NCBI RefSeq assembly: GCF_022846615.1
Contig: NZ_AP025637.1
Location: forward strand, 2,257,001 to 2,321,000
Direction: 5' to 3'
Source of the DNA: Roseomonas fluvialis
GTDB taxonomy: Bacteria; Pseudomonadota; Alphaproteobacteria; Acetobacterales; Acetobacteraceae
Length of the DNA stretch: 64,000 nt
The position numbers and the translations under genes were made by a program. Positions within the stretch are counted from its first letter, which is position 1. Each line of letters opens with the position of its first letter. A model generated the notes under the pieces. It did not search any database. It worked only from the letters and a program-made list of their open reading frames with translations, and was not told where the DNA came from. Shown here in pieces: positions 49,330-58,273 of the stretch.

Positions 49330-50829
49330 TCACCGTGCTCCCCGCAATCCCTGCACGCGAATGAGGCCATCCGGCACCACGCGCAAGCCCTGGATCGACG
49401 CCAGCGCACCATGCAGCGTCAGCGGTTGCCACAGGTTGATGTAGGGGCGATCCGCGAGATACATCCGCGCCGCGCGGTCATAGGCGGAGGCGCGCACCGC
49501 CGGGTCCACGCTGCGCCGCGCATCGGTCAGCGCTGCCTCGACATCCCGGTTGCAGTACCGCCCGCCATTCAACGGCGCGCCGCAGGCATGGAAGGCGAAC
49601 AGGTTGCCATCCAGGTCCACGCGCCCCGACCACTGGATCATCAGCGCCTCGAAGTCCCCCACGCTCCATTGGTTGAGCAGCGTGGCGGTCTCGACCTGCT
49701 GGATGTCGATGTCGATGCCAGCCTCGGCAGCCATCGCCTGGATCACTTCCGAGGCCTGCTGGTAGTCGGTGGTGTTGGGCACCGACAGGCGGATGCGCAC
49801 GCGCTGGTGGCCGGCCTCGCGCAGCAGCGCGCGGGCGCGGGCGACATCGCGCGGCGGGATCGGCACCGACCGCGCGTAGAAAGGGTGGTCCGGCGGCACC
49901 GCCTGATTGGCCGGCTTCCACAGCCCCTCGAAGGCCACGTTCACCAGCGCCTGGCGGTCAATGCTGCGCTCCAGCGCCTCCCGCACGCGGGCATCCTGTC
50001 CGAGCGGCGTCTGCGACCGCGGCCCGTTGCCGACATTGATCGCGATGTAAAAGGTCGCGAGCGACGGCCCCTGATGCAGACGGACCCGCTGGTCGCGCCT
50101 GAAATCGCCGACATCCGAGGGGCTCACGCGCTCGATCACCTCGAGCGCACCGGCGCGCAGGTTCGCCAGCCGCACCGTGGCATCCGTGACCGGGCGATAG
50201 GTGACACGCTCGTAGTGGATGCTCGCGCGGTCCCAGTAGCCCTCGAAGCGTTCCAGTTCCATGCGGTCCTGGGCGATGCGCCGCACCAGGCGGAACGGGC
50301 CGGCACAGGCGGGTTCGCGTTGGAAATCCGCGCCGGTCACGCGGGCCTGGCGGGGCGAGACGAGCATCCCCGCGCGGTCGGCCAACGCCGCCAGCAGGGG
50401 CGCGAAGGGCTCGGTCAGCCGGATGGTGACTTCCATCGGGCCGGTCGCGACCACCTCGCTGACCGGGCCCATCTCCGGACGGCGGGTGGAGCCTGGCGTC
50501 TCGAGGTGCCGGCGCAGGCCGATCGCGGCCGCCTCGCCGGTCAGGGGCTCGCCGTCATGAAAGCGCACGCCCGCGCGCAGCGTGAAGACCAGCGCGCGTC
50601 CGTCATCCGCCCAGCGCCAGGCGGTGGCGAGCTGCGGGACGATCTCGAGCCGTTCGTTGATGTCCACCAGCTTGTCGCACATGGCGGCGAAGACCTGCCG
50701 GCCTGCCACGGTGCGCGACAGGGTGGGGTCAAGCACGTCGGGGTCGGAGGTGAGGCCGATGCGCAGGTGCTGCGCCTGCGCAGGCGCCGCGAGGCAGGCG
50801 AGGGTCAGCAACGTGGCAAGGATGCGCAT
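49330..50829 (-). CDS. Peptide/nickel-type ABC transporter substrate-binding protein
   Basis: This 499-residue periplasmic receptor of the SBP_bac_5 family has a signal peptide (MRILATLLTLACLAAPAQAQ), probably cleaved after AQA. Family segments are GLTSDPDVLDPTLSRTVAG and TFTLRAGVRFHDGEPLTGEA, the latter very typical of dipeptide and oligopeptide receptors. No permease or ATPase gene is next to it, so it is an orphan receptor. Its co-location with a D-aminoacylase-like gene suggests N-acyl amino acids or peptides as ligands, which is inference. Confidence 0.85.
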   Translation of the reverse strand: MRILATLLTLACLAAPAQAQHLRIGLTSDPDVLDPTLSRTVAGRQVFAAMCDKLVDINERLEIVPQLATAWRWADDGRALVFTLRAGVRFHDGEPLTGEAAAIGLRRHLETPGSTRRPEMGPVSEVVATGPMEVTIRLTEPFAPLLAALADRAGMLVSPRQARVTGADFQREPACAGPFRLVRRIAQDRMELERFEGYWDRASIHYERVTYRPVTDATVRLANLRAGALEVIERVSPSDVGDFRRDQRVRLHQGPSLATFYIAINVGNGPRSQTPLGQDARVREALERSIDRQALVNVAFEGLWKPANQAVPPDHPFYARSVPIPPRDVARARALLREAGHQRVRIRLSVPNTTDYQQASEVIQAMAAEAGIDIDIQQVETATLLNQWSVGDFEALMIQWSGRVDLDGNLFAFHACGAPLNGGRYCNRDVEAALTDARRSVDPAVRASAYDRAARMYLADRPYINLWQPLTLHGALASIQGLRVVPDGLIRVQGLRGAR

Positions 50830-50908
50830 GGCGGCGGCTCTCCCGGGCAAGGGGCAAACAGTGTTCCCCCTGGCCGCGCCCTGCGCAATGGCGGGTGCCG
50901 CGCTGTCC

Positions 50909-51403
50909 TCAGCCCGGCGCGCGGTGGATCGGGTCCACCCAGAGCACCGTCTCGGGCTTCTCGACGGGTTCGAGGTCGATGTTGATCGCCACCGCCTCGT
51001 TATCGGATCGCACCAGAACGCATTCCAGCGTCTCGTCGGCCGAGGCGTTGATTTCCTGGTGCGGCACGTAGGGCGGCACGTAGATGAAGTCGCCCGGGCC
51101 GGCCTCGGCGACGAATTCCAGCGCCTCGCCCCAGCGCATGCGGGCGCGCCCCTTCACGACGTAGATGACGCTCTCGAGGTGCCCATGGTGATGCGCGCCG
51201 GTCTTGGCATCAGGGTGGATATGGACCGTGCCGGCCCAGATCTTCTGCGCGCCGACACGCGCTGCGTTGATGGCCGCGGCGCGATTCATACCGGGCGTCT
51301 GGGCGGTATTGGGGTCGAGGCTGCCGGCTGGGATCACCCGGACCCCGGAATGCTTCCAGCCATCCTCGGGGATGCTGGCGTGGTCGTGGCCGTCATGCGG
51401 CAT
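50909..51403 (-). CDS. Cupin-domain protein
   Basis: This 164-residue protein has a single cupin barrel. Metal ligands of motif 1 are seen in GAHHHGHLESVIYVVKGRARMRWG and motif 2 in GDFIYVPPYVPHQEIN. The first residues (MPHDGHDHASIPEDGW) are histidine-rich. AGGAGATCCGC precedes the ATG at 51403, which settles the start against a much longer open frame. No partner gene fixes its function; it may be a sugar or aromatic-acid dioxygenase/isomerase-like protein or a small-molecule sensor. Confidence 0.78.
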   Translation of the reverse strand: MPHDGHDHASIPEDGWKHSGVRVIPAGSLDPNTAQTPGMNRAAAINAARVGAQKIWAGTVHIHPDAKTGAHHHGHLESVIYVVKGRARMRWGEALEFVAEAGPGDFIYVPPYVPHQEINASADETLECVLVRSDNEAVAINIDLEPVEKPETVLWVDPIHRAPG

Positions 51404-51582
51404 GCGGATCTCCTGCGGCACGTCGTGGTGGCGCAGGTGAAACGGCGGAATGGCGCGGCCGCAAGCCCTGCGGTGCAAAAAGCGATGGCCTTGCCGTAAT
51501 GGTGCGCCGACTGAAAATGGCTGCTCCCCGGCCTGCCTTCGGTGGAACGGTGTTCGGCGACCATCCGGGGCCGCCGCCGCCC

Positions 51583-52074
51583 TCAGGCCGTGCGTTCCCC
51601 GGCGAGCCAGATGCGCGTGCGATGGCACAGCAGCAGGAGCGCCGCCTGGCCGGCAAACCACAGCACTGGCACGCTGACGTAGCCGAACAGCACCAGCGCG
51701 CCGAGCATGCCGGCGCAACTCAGCACCAGCGCCAGGTGAACCGCATGGTCGAAGGCGCGCAGGGCGGCGTCCTTCAGCGCCCCCATGCCGTTCATCAGCG
51801 GCATGGCCAGCGGCATGGCCGCGAGCAGCGCCAGGAGCGCCGCCGTCACCGCCATCCCGCCAAGCCCGCCCCACAGCGCGACTTGCGCCGCGAAGGCATT
51901 GGCCAGGGCGGCGTCCGGCAGCAGCCAGCGCAGTGCGAGCAACGTTGCGGCGATGCCGGCCATGGCATCGATCGCGGCGCGGGCCGGTTCATCGACCGGG
52001 CGGCCATGGGCCCAGGCGGCGGTGCTGCGCGGCAGCAACGGCCAGGCATCGATGCTGCGATTGGGGTGGCGCAT
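51583..52074 (-). CDS. Hypothetical four-helix membrane protein
   Basis: This 163-residue protein is not recognised. It has a short polar N-terminus (MRHPNRSIDAWPLLPRSTAAW) followed by about four hydrophobic helices and a basic end. There are no catalytic motifs. The ATG at 52074 is chosen because hydrophobic structure begins soon after; an earlier ATG at 52134 is possible. The orientation matches its neighbours, with 179 bases to the cupin gene. Confidence 0.55.
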   Translation of the reverse strand: MRHPNRSIDAWPLLPRSTAAWAHGRPVDEPARAAIDAMAGIAATLLALRWLLPDAALANAFAAQVALWGGLGGMAVTAALLALLAAMPLAMPLMNGMGALKDAALRAFDHAVHLALVLSCAGMLGALVLFGYVSVPVLWFAGQAALLLLCHRTRIWLAGERTA

Positions 52075-52155
52075 GGTCGGGGGCTCCGGTGCGAAGGACA
52101 GGACTTCGCAACCTTCGCCGGCAAATCTTGCCAACCCGCTAACGCGCGCCCTGCA

Positions 52156-53337
52156 TCACCCCTGGCGCGGCATCAGACGCTCCGCCAGCGCTGCCCACCA
52201 GGAGGCGCCGATCGGAAGGATGTCGTCGTTGAAGTCGTATCTCGGGTGGTGGACCTGCGCGTCATCCCCCCCGCGCCCGCCGCCGAGCATCAGGTAGGCG
52301 CCGTCCTTGGCGTTGAGCATGAAGGAGAAATCCTCGCCCCCCATGGTCGGCTTGGGCAGGGGCAGCACGCGGGACTCGCCCTGCACGGCGCGGGCGGCAT
52401 CCGCCGCAAGGTGGACCGACGTCACCTCGTTGATGGTGGCGGGATAGAGGCGGATGAACAGCGCCTCGGCCTCCGCGCCGAAGGCCGCCGCGATGCCCTT
52501 CACGGTCTCGAGGAAACGCTTCTCCAGCAGGTCACCGACCTCGGGCGCGAACCAGCGGGCGGTGCCCAGCATGCGCACCTGCTCCGGGATCACGTTGTAG
52601 GTGAAGCCGCCATTGATGTGGCCGATGGTGATGACGCCGCCTTCGACGGGTTCGACATTGCGCGCCACGATGGATTGCAACGCCTGCACGATGGCAGCCG
52701 CGACCACGATCGGGTCGTTGCCATTGTTCGGCATGGCGCCATGCGCGCCCTTGCCGGTGATGGTGACCTCCAGGTTCGCCACCGCGGCCATGACCGGCCC
52801 TTCGCGCCACAGGAAGGTGCCGGCCGGCGCGCCGGGCCAGTTGTGCAGGCCGAACACGCGCTCCATCGGGAAGCGGTCGAACAGGCCTTCCTTCACCATC
52901 ACCTCGCCGCCGCCGAAATTCTCCTCGGCGGGCTGGAAGATGACATAGACGGTGCCGTCGAAATTGCGCGTCTCGGCCAGGTACTTGGCCGCACCCAGCA
53001 GCATGGTGGTGTGACCGTCATGGCCGCAGGCATGCATCTTGCCCGGAAAGGTGGAGGCATGCGCTGCGCCGGTCTCCTCGTGGATAGGCAGCGCATCCAT
53101 GTCGGCGCGCAGGCCGATGGCGCGGCCGGATGCGGCGCCATGGCCGCGGATCACGCCGACGACCCCGGTCCGCGCGATGCCGGTCACCACCTCGTCGCAG
53201 CCGAATTCGCGCAGCTTCTCCGCAACGATGCGCGAGGTGCGGACTTCCTCGAAGGCGAGTTCCGGATGGGCGTGAAAGTCGCGCCGCCAGGCCGTCATCT
53301 CGGCATGGAAATCGGCGATGCGGTTGTGCACGGGCAT
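52156..53337 (-). CDS. M20 family amidohydrolase (hippurate hydrolase-like)
   Basis: This 393-residue metallopeptidase-family protein belongs to the M20D aminoacylase/hippuricase group. Segments include FHAHPELAFEEVRTSRIVAEKL, the metal-binding GKMHACGHDGHTTMLLGAAKYL near residue 100, FQPAEENFGGGEVMV with the catalytic glutamates, and the C-terminal GGEDFSFML. Substrates in this family are N-acyl amino acids or hippurate. The start at 53337 is followed by PVHNRIADFH; a longer reading frame to 54666 overlaps the next gene and is not conserved. Confidence 0.9.
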   Translation of the reverse strand: MPVHNRIADFHAEMTAWRRDFHAHPELAFEEVRTSRIVAEKLREFGCDEVVTGIARTGVVGVIRGHGAASGRAIGLRADMDALPIHEETGAAHASTFPGKMHACGHDGHTTMLLGAAKYLAETRNFDGTVYVIFQPAEENFGGGEVMVKEGLFDRFPMERVFGLHNWPGAPAGTFLWREGPVMAAVANLEVTITGKGAHGAMPNNGNDPIVVAAAIVQALQSIVARNVEPVEGGVITIGHINGGFTYNVIPEQVRMLGTARWFAPEVGDLLEKRFLETVKGIAAAFGAEAEALFIRLYPATINEVTSVHLAADAARAVQGESRVLPLPKPTMGGEDFSFMLNAKDGAYLMLGGGRGGDDAQVHHPRYDFNDDILPIGASWWAALAERLMPRQG

Positions 53338-53354
53338 GGGGGGCCTCCGTCGTG

Positions 53355-54215
53355 TCAGCCGGTGGTGTGGGGCGGCGCAAAGGTGAGGGCAAGGCCTTGA
53401 TGGAGCGCGATGGGCTCGACTCCCAGGATCGTGCGCATCGCGGCGACGTCGAAGGCCTTGTCCTCCGTCAGGCGGCGGACCTCGTCGCCGCCGACGTGCG
53501 GCAGGCCGGGAATGATGCGGGTTAGGGGGGCCGCCATCCGCAGCGCCAGCGCCGGGATGGGCAGGATGGGCGGGGCGCGCAGCCCCGCGGCGGCGGCGAC
53601 GGCACGCAGGAAGTCGCGATAGGGTATCGCCGCAGGCCCGGCGATGACGATGGTCTGCGGGTCCTGCCAATCGTGCCGCAGCGCCGCGAGCAGGCAGCGC
53701 GTCACGTCGCCCTGATGGATGGGCTGCACCAGCGCGCGGCCGCCGCCGGGCAGCGGGGCCACCGGCAGGCGTGCCAGCAGGGCGGCCAGGCGGCGGACAT
53801 TGTCCTCCCCCTGCGCGCCATAGATCATGGTGGGGTGCAGCATCACGCCGGCGCGGCCCGATGCGAGGAAGGCCGCTTCGCCCGCGCGCACGCCATCCCC
53901 ATGCGCATCGGGCCAGCGCGAGAAGCGCCGCGTCGATCCCATCAGCACGAAGGATGCGCCGGCGTCCGCCGCTGCCAGCAGGGCCGGCGCCCAGCGCGCA
54001 TGGACGGTGCTGACGATGCACGATGCGCCCGCCAGGGCGCGCCGGAGCGCCTCGGCATCGCGCAGGTCGGCCGTGCGCAGCATCCCGGGCAGGCCGAGTG
54101 CCTGCCACTTCGCCCCATCGCGCGCCACGGGAATGAAGGGCTTGCCCTCCGCCGCCAGGGCGCGGGCCAGCGCCGCGCCGGACCGGCCGGTCGCGCCGAT
54201 CAGGGCGATTGTCAT
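53355..54215 (-). CDS. NmrA-like/atypical short-chain dehydrogenase family protein
   Basis: This 286-residue Rossmann-fold protein starts MTIALIGATGRSGAALARAL with the GxxGxxG cofactor motif. TIYGAQGEDN-like sequence (PTMIYGAQGEDNVRR) near residue 150 has the YxxxN arrangement of extended atypical SDRs. It lacks the canonical YxxxK. A role as epimerase, reductase or redox sensor cannot be separated. It overlaps the extensin-like gene upstream by ATGA and precedes the M20 gene by 17 bases. Confidence 0.75.
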   Translation of the reverse strand: MTIALIGATGRSGAALARALAAEGKPFIPVARDGAKWQALGLPGMLRTADLRDAEALRRALAGASCIVSTVHARWAPALLAAADAGASFVLMGSTRRFSRWPDAHGDGVRAGEAAFLASGRAGVMLHPTMIYGAQGEDNVRRLAALLARLPVAPLPGGGRALVQPIHQGDVTRCLLAALRHDWQDPQTIVIAGPAAIPYRDFLRAVAAAAGLRAPPILPIPALALRMAAPLTRIIPGLPHVGGDEVRRLTEDKAFDVAAMRTILGVEPIALHQGLALTFAPPHTTG

Positions 54216-54895
54216 CGGCAGGCCGTCCAGCGTCCGAGGTCGAGGTGGAAATGATCCGCATGCGCCGCATCGCGCTCCGGCCCCAGCACGGCGGCGAAGA
54301 TGCGGCAGGCGCCGTCGCGGGCATCGCGCAGGAAGGCCGCGGCCGGCGTGTCGCGGCCCCAGTCGCGCAGAACCGAGACCTCCCGCCCGTCATCCAGCCG
54401 CAGCGCGGCGATATCGATGGCATTGGCGCTGGCATGCTCGCTGCGACGTGTCCCGCCGCGCACGTTGCGGCAGGACAGCGTGCCGAGGTGGCGCACGCGC
54501 GCGATGCCCGTCCCGAGGTGTGTCTGCGCCGCTGGATCCAGCACCTGGCGCTGATAGATCGTCCACGCCGCGGCCATAGGGCAGGTGACCAGCGGGCGTG
54601 CTGGATCGAGCGGCCCCGGCAGGCGCGTGGTGGCCCGCAGCGGACAATCCGCGCCGGCCTCGGCATCCGGCAGTGGCGTGGCCTGGATGCCGGCTGCCGC
54701 GAGCGCCGCGAAGCACGCAGCGGGGTCGCGCGCCAGGCCGCGCAGCTTGTGCCGCGTCAGCGGCCCCGTCGGCCCCGCCAGGTCGATCGGTGCAAAGGGA
54801 TTCCAGGGCTCGGGCAGGCGCGGCAGCAGCAGGGCCGCCCCAGCCAGGGCACAGAACAATAGGATCAGAAGGGTCACGCGGCGCACCCCGCGCAT
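54212..54895 (-). CDS. Extensin-like C-terminal domain protein
   Basis: This 227-residue protein has an N-terminal hydrophobic anchor (VTLLILLFCALAGAALLLP) and an extensin-like C-terminal domain found in many Alphaproteobacteria. Conserved features are the cysteine in ARDPAACFAALAAAG, the stretch LVTCPMAAAWTIYQRQVL, SEHASANAIDIAALRLDDG and HADHFHLDLG, which together resemble a metal-dependent M15-type peptidase core (SxHxxxxAxD and HxH). It may act on the periplasmic cell wall. ATG at 54895 puts the anchor at the N-terminus. Confidence 0.82.
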   Translation of the reverse strand: MRGVRRVTLLILLFCALAGAALLLPRLPEPWNPFAPIDLAGPTGPLTRHKLRGLARDPAACFAALAAAGIQATPLPDAEAGADCPLRATTRLPGPLDPARPLVTCPMAAAWTIYQRQVLDPAAQTHLGTGIARVRHLGTLSCRNVRGGTRRSEHASANAIDIAALRLDDGREVSVLRDWGRDTPAAAFLRDARDGACRIFAAVLGPERDAAHADHFHLDLGRWTACR

Positions 54896-54923
54896 ATGGG
54901 TGCGCCGGCGGCGGGATGCGCGG

Positions 54924-56651
54924 TCAAGGCTCCGCGCGCAGGAAGGCGAGGTCGGCGCCAAGCGGCGCCTGGGTCACCTGGTCGTGCACAAGCTTGTCCC
55001 AGCCGCGCTTGGGTGCGGGTGCGGGCGCCCAGGCGGCGCGGCGCTTCGCCAGTTCCGCCTCGTCGACCAGCAGGTCGAGGGACCGGTTCTTCACCGACAG
55101 CCGGATGCGGTCGCCGGTCTGCACGAATTGCAGCGGCCCGCCCACCGAGGCCTCCGGCGCGATATGCAGCACGATGGTGCCGAAGGCGGTGCCGGACATG
55201 CGGCAGTCGCTCATGCGCACCATGTCCTTCACGCCCTGCCGTGCGAGCTTCTTCGGGATGGGCAGGTAGCCCGCTTCGGGCATGCCGGCGGGCGAGCGCG
55301 GCCCCGCACCCTTCAGCACCAGGATGTCCTGCGCCGTGACATCGAGGTCGGGGTCGTCGATGCGGTCGGACAGGTCCTTCAGCCCGTCGAAGACGAGGCA
55401 GCGCGCCTCGGTCTCGAACAGGGCCGGTGTGGCCGCCGAACGCTTCAGGATCGCGCCGTCCGGCGCCAGCGAGCCGAATAACGCGACCAGCCCACCGACC
55501 GGGGAGACCGGTGCGCCCCGCGCGCGGATGATGCGCCGGTCGACGAAGTGGGTGCCATCGCCAATGCGGTCCGCGAGCGAGACGCCGTCCAGGTCCTTCG
55601 TCGTCAGGTCGAGCAGGTCGCGCAATTCCCACAGCAGCGCGCGCATGCCGCCGGCGCTGTGGAAATCCTCCATGTAGCCCTCGCCGGTCGGCTTGAGGTC
55701 CACCAGTACAGGCGTGGTCTCGCTCAGCGCATCGAGGCGCTTCAGGTCCAGGTCGAGCCCCGCGCGCCCGGCAATGGCCGCGAGATGCACGATGGCGTTG
55801 GTCGACCCACCCAGCGACAGCAGCACGCGCACGGCATTGTCGAGGTTGCCCTGCGTCATCAGCGACAGCGGCGCGACCGGCTTGTGGATCAGGCGCACGG
55901 CCTGCGCGCCGGCTTCCTCCGCGATGCGCAGCCGGTCGGCGTGCACGGCCGGCGCGCTCGCGGCATCGAGCGGCATGAAGCCGAGCGTGGCGGCCAGGCA
56001 CGCCATGGTGCTGGCCGTTCCCATCACCCCGCAGGTGCCCGCGGTGGTGGCGAGCTTGCCTTCCAGCGTGGCGATCTTCTCGTCGCTCACCTCGCCGGCG
56101 CGGTAGCGCGCCCAGTAGCGGCGGCAATCGGTGCAGGCGGACAGGCGCTCGCCCTCGAAAGCCTGCGCGAGCATGGGCCCGACCACCAGCATGACCGAGG
56201 GCGTGCCGGAACTGATCGCGGCCATGAGCTGCGCCGGCACGGTCTTGTCGCAGCCACCCACCAGCACCGCAGCATCCATTGGCTGGTTCGCCAGCATCGC
56301 CTCGGTGTCGAGCGCCATCAGGTTGCGGTAGTGCATCGAGCACGGGGACAGCGAGGGCTCGCAGATGCTGATGGTCGGGAAGGACAGCGGCAGGCCGCCG
56401 GCAGCGAGCACGCCGCGCTTCACCGCCTCGATCAGTTCGGGGATGGTGCGGTGGCAGTTGTTGTAGTCGGACGCGGTGTCGGCGATGCCGACCACCGGCT
56501 TGTCGAGCATGGCCTGCGAATAGCCCATGGACTTGGCGAAGGACCGGCGCAGGTACAGCGCGAAGGCCGGGTCGCCGTAGTTCGATGCGTTGCGTCCGAG
56601 GCCGAACGGGGCCGCGCCCCGTCCATCGTCACCGGGCTTCTTGTCGGTCAT
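54924..56651 (-). CDS. IlvD/Edd family dehydratase, sugar-acid type
   Basis: This 575-residue iron-sulfur dehydratase is closer to the L-arabonate/sugar-acid dehydratase group than to housekeeping dihydroxy-acid dehydratase. Cluster cysteines are expected in LVGGCDKTVPAQLMA, in SACTDCRRYW and in TAGTCGVMGTASTMA. The active-site serine lies in MSDCRMSGTAFGTIVLHIAPEA, where the SDCRMSG form marks the sugar-acid group. The start ATG at 56651 begins MTDKKPGDDGRGAAPFG. No aldonate transport or oxidation genes are adjacent, so the substrate is open. Confidence 0.85.
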   Translation of the reverse strand: MTDKKPGDDGRGAAPFGLGRNASNYGDPAFALYLRRSFAKSMGYSQAMLDKPVVGIADTASDYNNCHRTIPELIEAVKRGVLAAGGLPLSFPTISICEPSLSPCSMHYRNLMALDTEAMLANQPMDAAVLVGGCDKTVPAQLMAAISSGTPSVMLVVGPMLAQAFEGERLSACTDCRRYWARYRAGEVSDEKIATLEGKLATTAGTCGVMGTASTMACLAATLGFMPLDAASAPAVHADRLRIAEEAGAQAVRLIHKPVAPLSLMTQGNLDNAVRVLLSLGGSTNAIVHLAAIAGRAGLDLDLKRLDALSETTPVLVDLKPTGEGYMEDFHSAGGMRALLWELRDLLDLTTKDLDGVSLADRIGDGTHFVDRRIIRARGAPVSPVGGLVALFGSLAPDGAILKRSAATPALFETEARCLVFDGLKDLSDRIDDPDLDVTAQDILVLKGAGPRSPAGMPEAGYLPIPKKLARQGVKDMVRMSDCRMSGTAFGTIVLHIAPEASVGGPLQFVQTGDRIRLSVKNRSLDLLVDEAELAKRRAAWAPAPAPKRGWDKLVHDQVTQAPLGADLAFLRAEP

Positions 56652-56685
56652 GCGTGTCCTCCGCACCGCGGCGCGGCACCGCCGT

Positions 56686-57078
56686 CTATCCGGGGTGGTG
56701 GCACACGCAGCAAATCTTGTTGCCGTCTGGGTCGCGCAGATAAGCACCGTAATAGTCGGGGTGGTAGTGCGCGCGGATCCCGGGTGCGCCTTCGTCCGTG
56801 CCGCCATGGGCCAGGCCGGCCGCATGGAAGCGATCCACGCTGGTGCGGTCCGGGGCCTCGAAGGCGATGGTGACGCCGTTGCCGACGCTGGCGACCTGGC
56901 GGTCGAACGGCCCGGTCACCCAGAATTGCGGCGTGGCCTCGGGGGCTGCGGCATACCCGGCATAGCCCTTGTCCATGTCGGATTCCTGCCGCGCGATGCC
57001 GAGGCCGCCGAGCACGACATCGTAGAAGGCGACGGCACGGCGGATGTCGTTCGTGCCGAGGGTGGTGTGGCTGTACAT
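56686..57078 (-). CDS. VOC family (glyoxalase-like) protein
   Basis: This 130-residue protein has the paired beta-alpha-beta-beta-beta modules of the vicinal oxygen chelate superfamily. The metal-ligand histidine lies in MYSHTTLGTNDIRRAVAFYD, and the C-terminal YGAYLRDPDGNKICCVCHHPG has the typical DPDGN turn. Its substrate is unknown; relatives include glutathione transferases and lactoylglutathione lyases. It lies 34 bases upstream of the IlvD/Edd gene and probably shares its transcript. Confidence 0.82.
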   Translation of the reverse strand: MYSHTTLGTNDIRRAVAFYDVVLGGLGIARQESDMDKGYAGYAAAPEATPQFWVTGPFDRQVASVGNGVTIAFEAPDRTSVDRFHAAGLAHGGTDEGAPGIRAHYHPDYYGAYLRDPDGNKICCVCHHPG

Positions 57079-57140
57079 GCGTGCGGCCTCCTGCACCGCG
57101 GCGCGATGCTAGCGCCGCGGCGCTTGATCCGGGTTGCGGA

Positions 57141-58115
57141 TCAGGAGGGTTCGAGACCCGCGCGCTGCATCAGGCCGCGATGCAGCGGCAGTTCGCGCTG
57201 GATGCGCGCCACCAGTGCGCTGCTGCCCATCGGCGCCGGCGCGAGACCTTGGGTCGCCATGAAGTCGATGGTGCGCTGGTCCGCAAAGACCTGGTTCAGC
57301 GCGCCGGTCAGCCGATCGATCACGGGCGCCGGCGTGCCCAGCGGCGCCTGCACGGAATACCAACCGCCCCAGATGAAGCCGTCGAAGCCCTTCTCGACGA
57401 AGGTCGGGACCTCGGGCAACTGGGGCGGGCGTTGCGCGGTTGGCACCGCCAGGCCGCGCACGCGCCCGGCCTCGAGGTGCCCCTTCGCTGCCGCGAGCAG
57501 CGCGAACATGCAGTCGGTGCGCCCCGCGATGGTGTCGGTCAGCGCCGGCGGCGCGCCGTTGTAGGGTACGTGGAGCATGTTCACGCCGGCACGGACACCC
57601 AGGTCCAGCATCGGCAGGTGCGCCGTGGTCCCGGCCCCCCAGGTGGCATAGGAGACCGCCTCTGCCCGCACCTTCGCCGCGGCCAGCAGTTCATCAAGGC
57701 TGTTCCAGCGCGGATGCGCCACCAGCAGCGACAGCGTCTCGCAGACCTGGCTGACATGGATGAAGTCGGCGACCGGGTCGTAGCCCGGGTTGCGCAGCGC
57801 CAGCGGCGTCAGGCTGAAGGTGGCGATCGTGCCGAGCAGCAGCGTCATGCCGTCGGGCCGCGCCCTGGCGACGTGCCGTGCGGCGATCGAGGTCGATGCC
57901 CCGGGCTTGTGGTCCATGACGAAGGACCCGCCAAGCTTCTCCTGCAGGCCCTGGGTGACCAGTCGCCCGACCACGTCCGACGCGCCGCCCGGCGAATACG
58001 GGATGACGACCGCGACCGTCCCGCTGCCGGGCCAGGCACCCTGGGCGCCCAGGGCAGGGGCCGCGAGGGCGGCGGGGCTCGCGATCAGCAAGGCGCGGCG
58101 ATTCATGGCCGTCAT
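57141..58115 (-). CDS. Bug-type (TctC) tricarboxylate substrate-binding protein
   Basis: This 324-residue periplasmic receptor belongs to the Bug/TctC family. A twin-arginine-like start (MNRRALLIASPAALAAPALGAQ) precedes family segments VIPYSPGGASDVVGRLVTQGL, in which the PGGxxD loop contacts carboxylate ligands, and AVPTAQRPPQLPEVPTFVEKG. No TctA/TctB membrane genes are adjacent, as is usual for the many orphan Bug proteins in such bacteria. The start is one of two ATG codons (58115 or 58106). Confidence 0.88.
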   Translation of the reverse strand: MTAMNRRALLIASPAALAAPALGAQGAWPGSGTVAVVIPYSPGGASDVVGRLVTQGLQEKLGGSFVMDHKPGASTSIAARHVARARPDGMTLLLGTIATFSLTPLALRNPGYDPVADFIHVSQVCETLSLLVAHPRWNSLDELLAAAKVRAEAVSYATWGAGTTAHLPMLDLGVRAGVNMLHVPYNGAPPALTDTIAGRTDCMFALLAAAKGHLEAGRVRGLAVPTAQRPPQLPEVPTFVEKGFDGFIWGGWYSVQAPLGTPAPVIDRLTGALNQVFADQRTIDFMATQGLAPAPMGSSALVARIQRELPLHRGLMQRAGLEPS

Positions 58116-58273
58116 GCGGCGTTTCTCCCTGGATTGCGCCAAGCCTGCCGCGCGCGGCGCGGCGCTGTCCAGCGCGTTGGGGCGCGCACCACATGCCGCG
58201 GACTTCAATGGAATTTTCGCACGCGCCCGGCATGCTGCGCACGCCACCGCACCACGCCCGACCAGGAGATCGC

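Noticed and set aside
47832..50985. Long rightward frames opposite the deacylase, quinone reductase and receptor genes
   Set aside because: Composition typical of antisense frames in high-GC DNA, no motifs, and the leftward genes are well supported.
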